Source: Chitinophagaceae bacterium (lineage in GTDB: Bacteria; Bacteroidota; Bacteroidia; Chitinophagales; Chitinophagaceae). From it: 64,000 nucleotides of DNA. Location of the stretch: contig CANGYR010000013.1 in the NCBI GenBank assembly GCA_947458275.1, forward strand, positions 1 through 64,000. The letters are read 5' to 3'. The notes beneath the pieces are model-generated. The model was not told where the DNA came from and did no database searches. It was given only the letters and a program-made list of their open reading frames with translations. Positions 62,954 through 64,000 of this stretch are shown in pieces (positions within the stretch are counted from its first letter, which is position 1; each line of letters starts with the position of its first letter). Both the position numbers and the translations under genes were made by a program.

Positions 62954-63734
62954 GGTGTATATAGTAAAAATAGGCGGTCATGTCATAGACGATGAAGCAG
63001 AACTATACAATTTTCTGAAAAAGTTTGCTGCTATTAATAGCTATAAAATATTGGTACATGGTGGCGGAAAAGCTGCGACTAAACTTGCAACCAAATTAGG
63101 CATCCCGCAAAATATGGTAAATGGAAGACGCATAACTGATAAGGAAACACTTGATATTGCCGTTATGGTATACGCGGGACTAATCAATAAAAAAATTGTC
63201 TCTTATCTTCAGTCAACTGAAGTCAATGCATTAGGATTATCGGGAGCTGATGGAAATTTGATTCATGCAACGAAAAGAATACATACTGAAATTGACTACG
63301 GATTTGTTGGCGATATCGAACCGGAAGCAATCAATGTAAATTTTATCAAAGATTTATTTTCTACGGGCATTATCCCTGTTGTATCATCCATTACATACAA
63401 CAAACAACATGGATTATTAAATACCAATGCAGATACTATAGCTTCCTCCATTTCGTTGGCTTTAAGTGATTTATATGATATTCATCTGATTTACTGTTTT
63501 GAAAAGAATGGAGTATTACATTCAGTTGAAAACAGCGATTCAGTAATTAGTCAATTAACTAAAAATGAATATGTAGATTTAAAAGAAAAGGGAATTATAG
63601 CAAACGGAATGATACCAAAACTTGAAAACATTTTTATGGCTTTGGAAAATGGTGTCAGGCAGATTAATTTATGCAATGCCCGGGTAAATTCATTACAAGA
63701 AAATGACAATGGAACAAGATTCACCATCAATTGA
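62943..63734 (+). CDS. argB: N-acetyl/N-succinylglutamate kinase
   Basis: A 263-residue amino-acid kinase. Motifs: YIVKIGGHVIDDEAELYNFL, ILVHGGGKAATKLATKLGIP (phosphate-binding Gly loop), NGRRITDKETLDIAVMVYAG and LGLSGADGNLIHATKR. The C-terminal block GMIPKLENIFMALENGVRQINL is typical of ArgB. It overlaps argF' by 11 and argE by 26 bases. ArgB is usually the target of arginine feedback; the extension that carries it in some families is absent, as is normal for short ArgB. Confidence 0.93.
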   Translation: MKDKVYIVKIGGHVIDDEAELYNFLKKFAAINSYKILVHGGGKAATKLATKLGIPQNMVNGRRITDKETLDIAVMVYAGLINKKIVSYLQSTEVNALGLSGADGNLIHATKRIHTEIDYGFVGDIEPEAINVNFIKDLFSTGIIPVVSSITYNKQHGLLNTNADTIASSISLALSDLYDIHLIYCFEKNGVLHSVENSDSVISQLTKNEYVDLKEKGIIANGMIPKLENIFMALENGVRQINLCNARVNSLQENDNGTRFTIN

Positions 63735-64000
63735 TATTTTAAAAGACAGTGCAATAACTCTGCTAAAGAAACTAATTGCTATCCCTTCATTCAGCAAACA
63801 TGAAGACCAAACTGCTGATATAATTCAGGAATACTTTGAGCAATACAATATCTCCTGCTACAGATTGAAGAACAATGTATGGGCAAAAAACAAATTCTTT
63901 TCCGAAAACAAACCTACGATCCTGCTCAACTCACACCATGATACCGTAAAACCAAACAGCCACTATTCATTAGACCCTTTTAATCCGGAAGTAAAAGATG
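63709..64000 (+). CDS. Start of an M20 deacylase (ArgE/DapE type), partial
   Basis: The frame runs from an ATG at 63709, inside the end of argB, to the window edge (97 codons), so about a quarter of the gene is present. It has LLKKLIAIPSFSKHEDQTADII near the N-terminus and the first metal-binding motif in ILLNSHHDTVKPN. Its place after argB in the operon fits the deacylase that releases the acyl group from N-acylcitrulline in the ArgF' route. Whether the acyl group is acetyl or succinyl cannot be decided from this part. Confidence 0.8.
   Translation, partial: MEQDSPSIDILKDSAITLLKKLIAIPSFSKHEDQTADIIQEYFEQYNISCYRLKNNVWAKNKFFSENKPTILLNSHHDTVKPNSHYSLDPFNPEVKD

Noticed and set aside
1-64000. CRISPR array or prophage genome
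   Set aside because: No regularly spaced direct repeats with unique spacers, and no phage structural, terminase or integrase genes are seen; the BRO-type protein alone does not make a prophage.

Overview
The window looks like chromosomal DNA of a Bacteroidota bacterium, probably a Chitinophagales or Saprospiria relative (inference; no 16S gene is present). The evidence is low GC, a 285-residue primary sigma factor without region 1.1, a PorP/SprF-type IX secretion protein, DUF4249, DUF6089, DUF3822 and PUR/DUF3276 families, N-succinylornithine-type arginine genes, and promoters of the Bacteroidota form TTTG-N19/20-TAnnTTTG.

Layout. 1-1412: the end of one surface-polysaccharide export operon (Wza-like lipoprotein and a cut Wzc-like chain-length protein, minus strand). 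2000-7545: core metabolism (thiolase, pyruvate dehydrogenase E1 beta, DUF6089 outer-membrane protein, UbiD-type decarboxylase, DUF721). 7620-18885: a complete-looking Wzx/Wzy-type exopolysaccharide locus built from two divergent operons. Leftward are flippase, polymerase, two glycosyltransferases and an acetyltransferase. Rightward are Wza, Wzc tyrosine kinase, VanZ-like protein, GT26 transferase and the initiating phosphoglycosyl transferase. 19037-31511: PorP/SprF, recF, PDH E1 alpha, a TPR membrane protein, ribH, an Fe-S oxidoreductase, EVE protein, sirtuin, saccharopine dehydrogenase-like protein, gyrA and a DbpA-type RNA helicase. 31512-50745: envelope and housekeeping genes (a large outer-membrane barrel, lpxK, formyl-THF ligase, rsmD, MATE pump, M1 peptidase, folB, trxB, rpoD, threonine aldolase, pgi, PUR protein, ABC exporter).

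50964-57674 is the accessory region. A tRNA-Ser gene is followed directly by a stub of a type I methylase gene (hsdM), a BRO-type antirepressor, an rmuC-like gene fragment, a small lipoprotein, and a 1249-residue protein that joins an Mrr-like PD-(D/E)xK nuclease, an SF2 helicase and nine copies of a roughly 64-residue repeat resembling the phage-integrase repeat unit (PHINT_rpt). A WYL-domain regulator is divergently encoded beside it. I read this as a decayed type I restriction locus next to a putative defence module. It is the most interesting part of the window.

58125-64000: a tightly overlapping arginine operon (GNAT acyltransferase, argG, argC, argD, succinylornithine-type argF', argB, start of argE). 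Its residues point to succinylated rather than acetylated intermediates.

Other notable points: a tandem pair of double-hairpin intergenic repeats at 24470-24660, several promoters placed so close to start codons that leaderless mRNAs are predicted, and a cysteine-free sirtuin with a desuccinylase signature.
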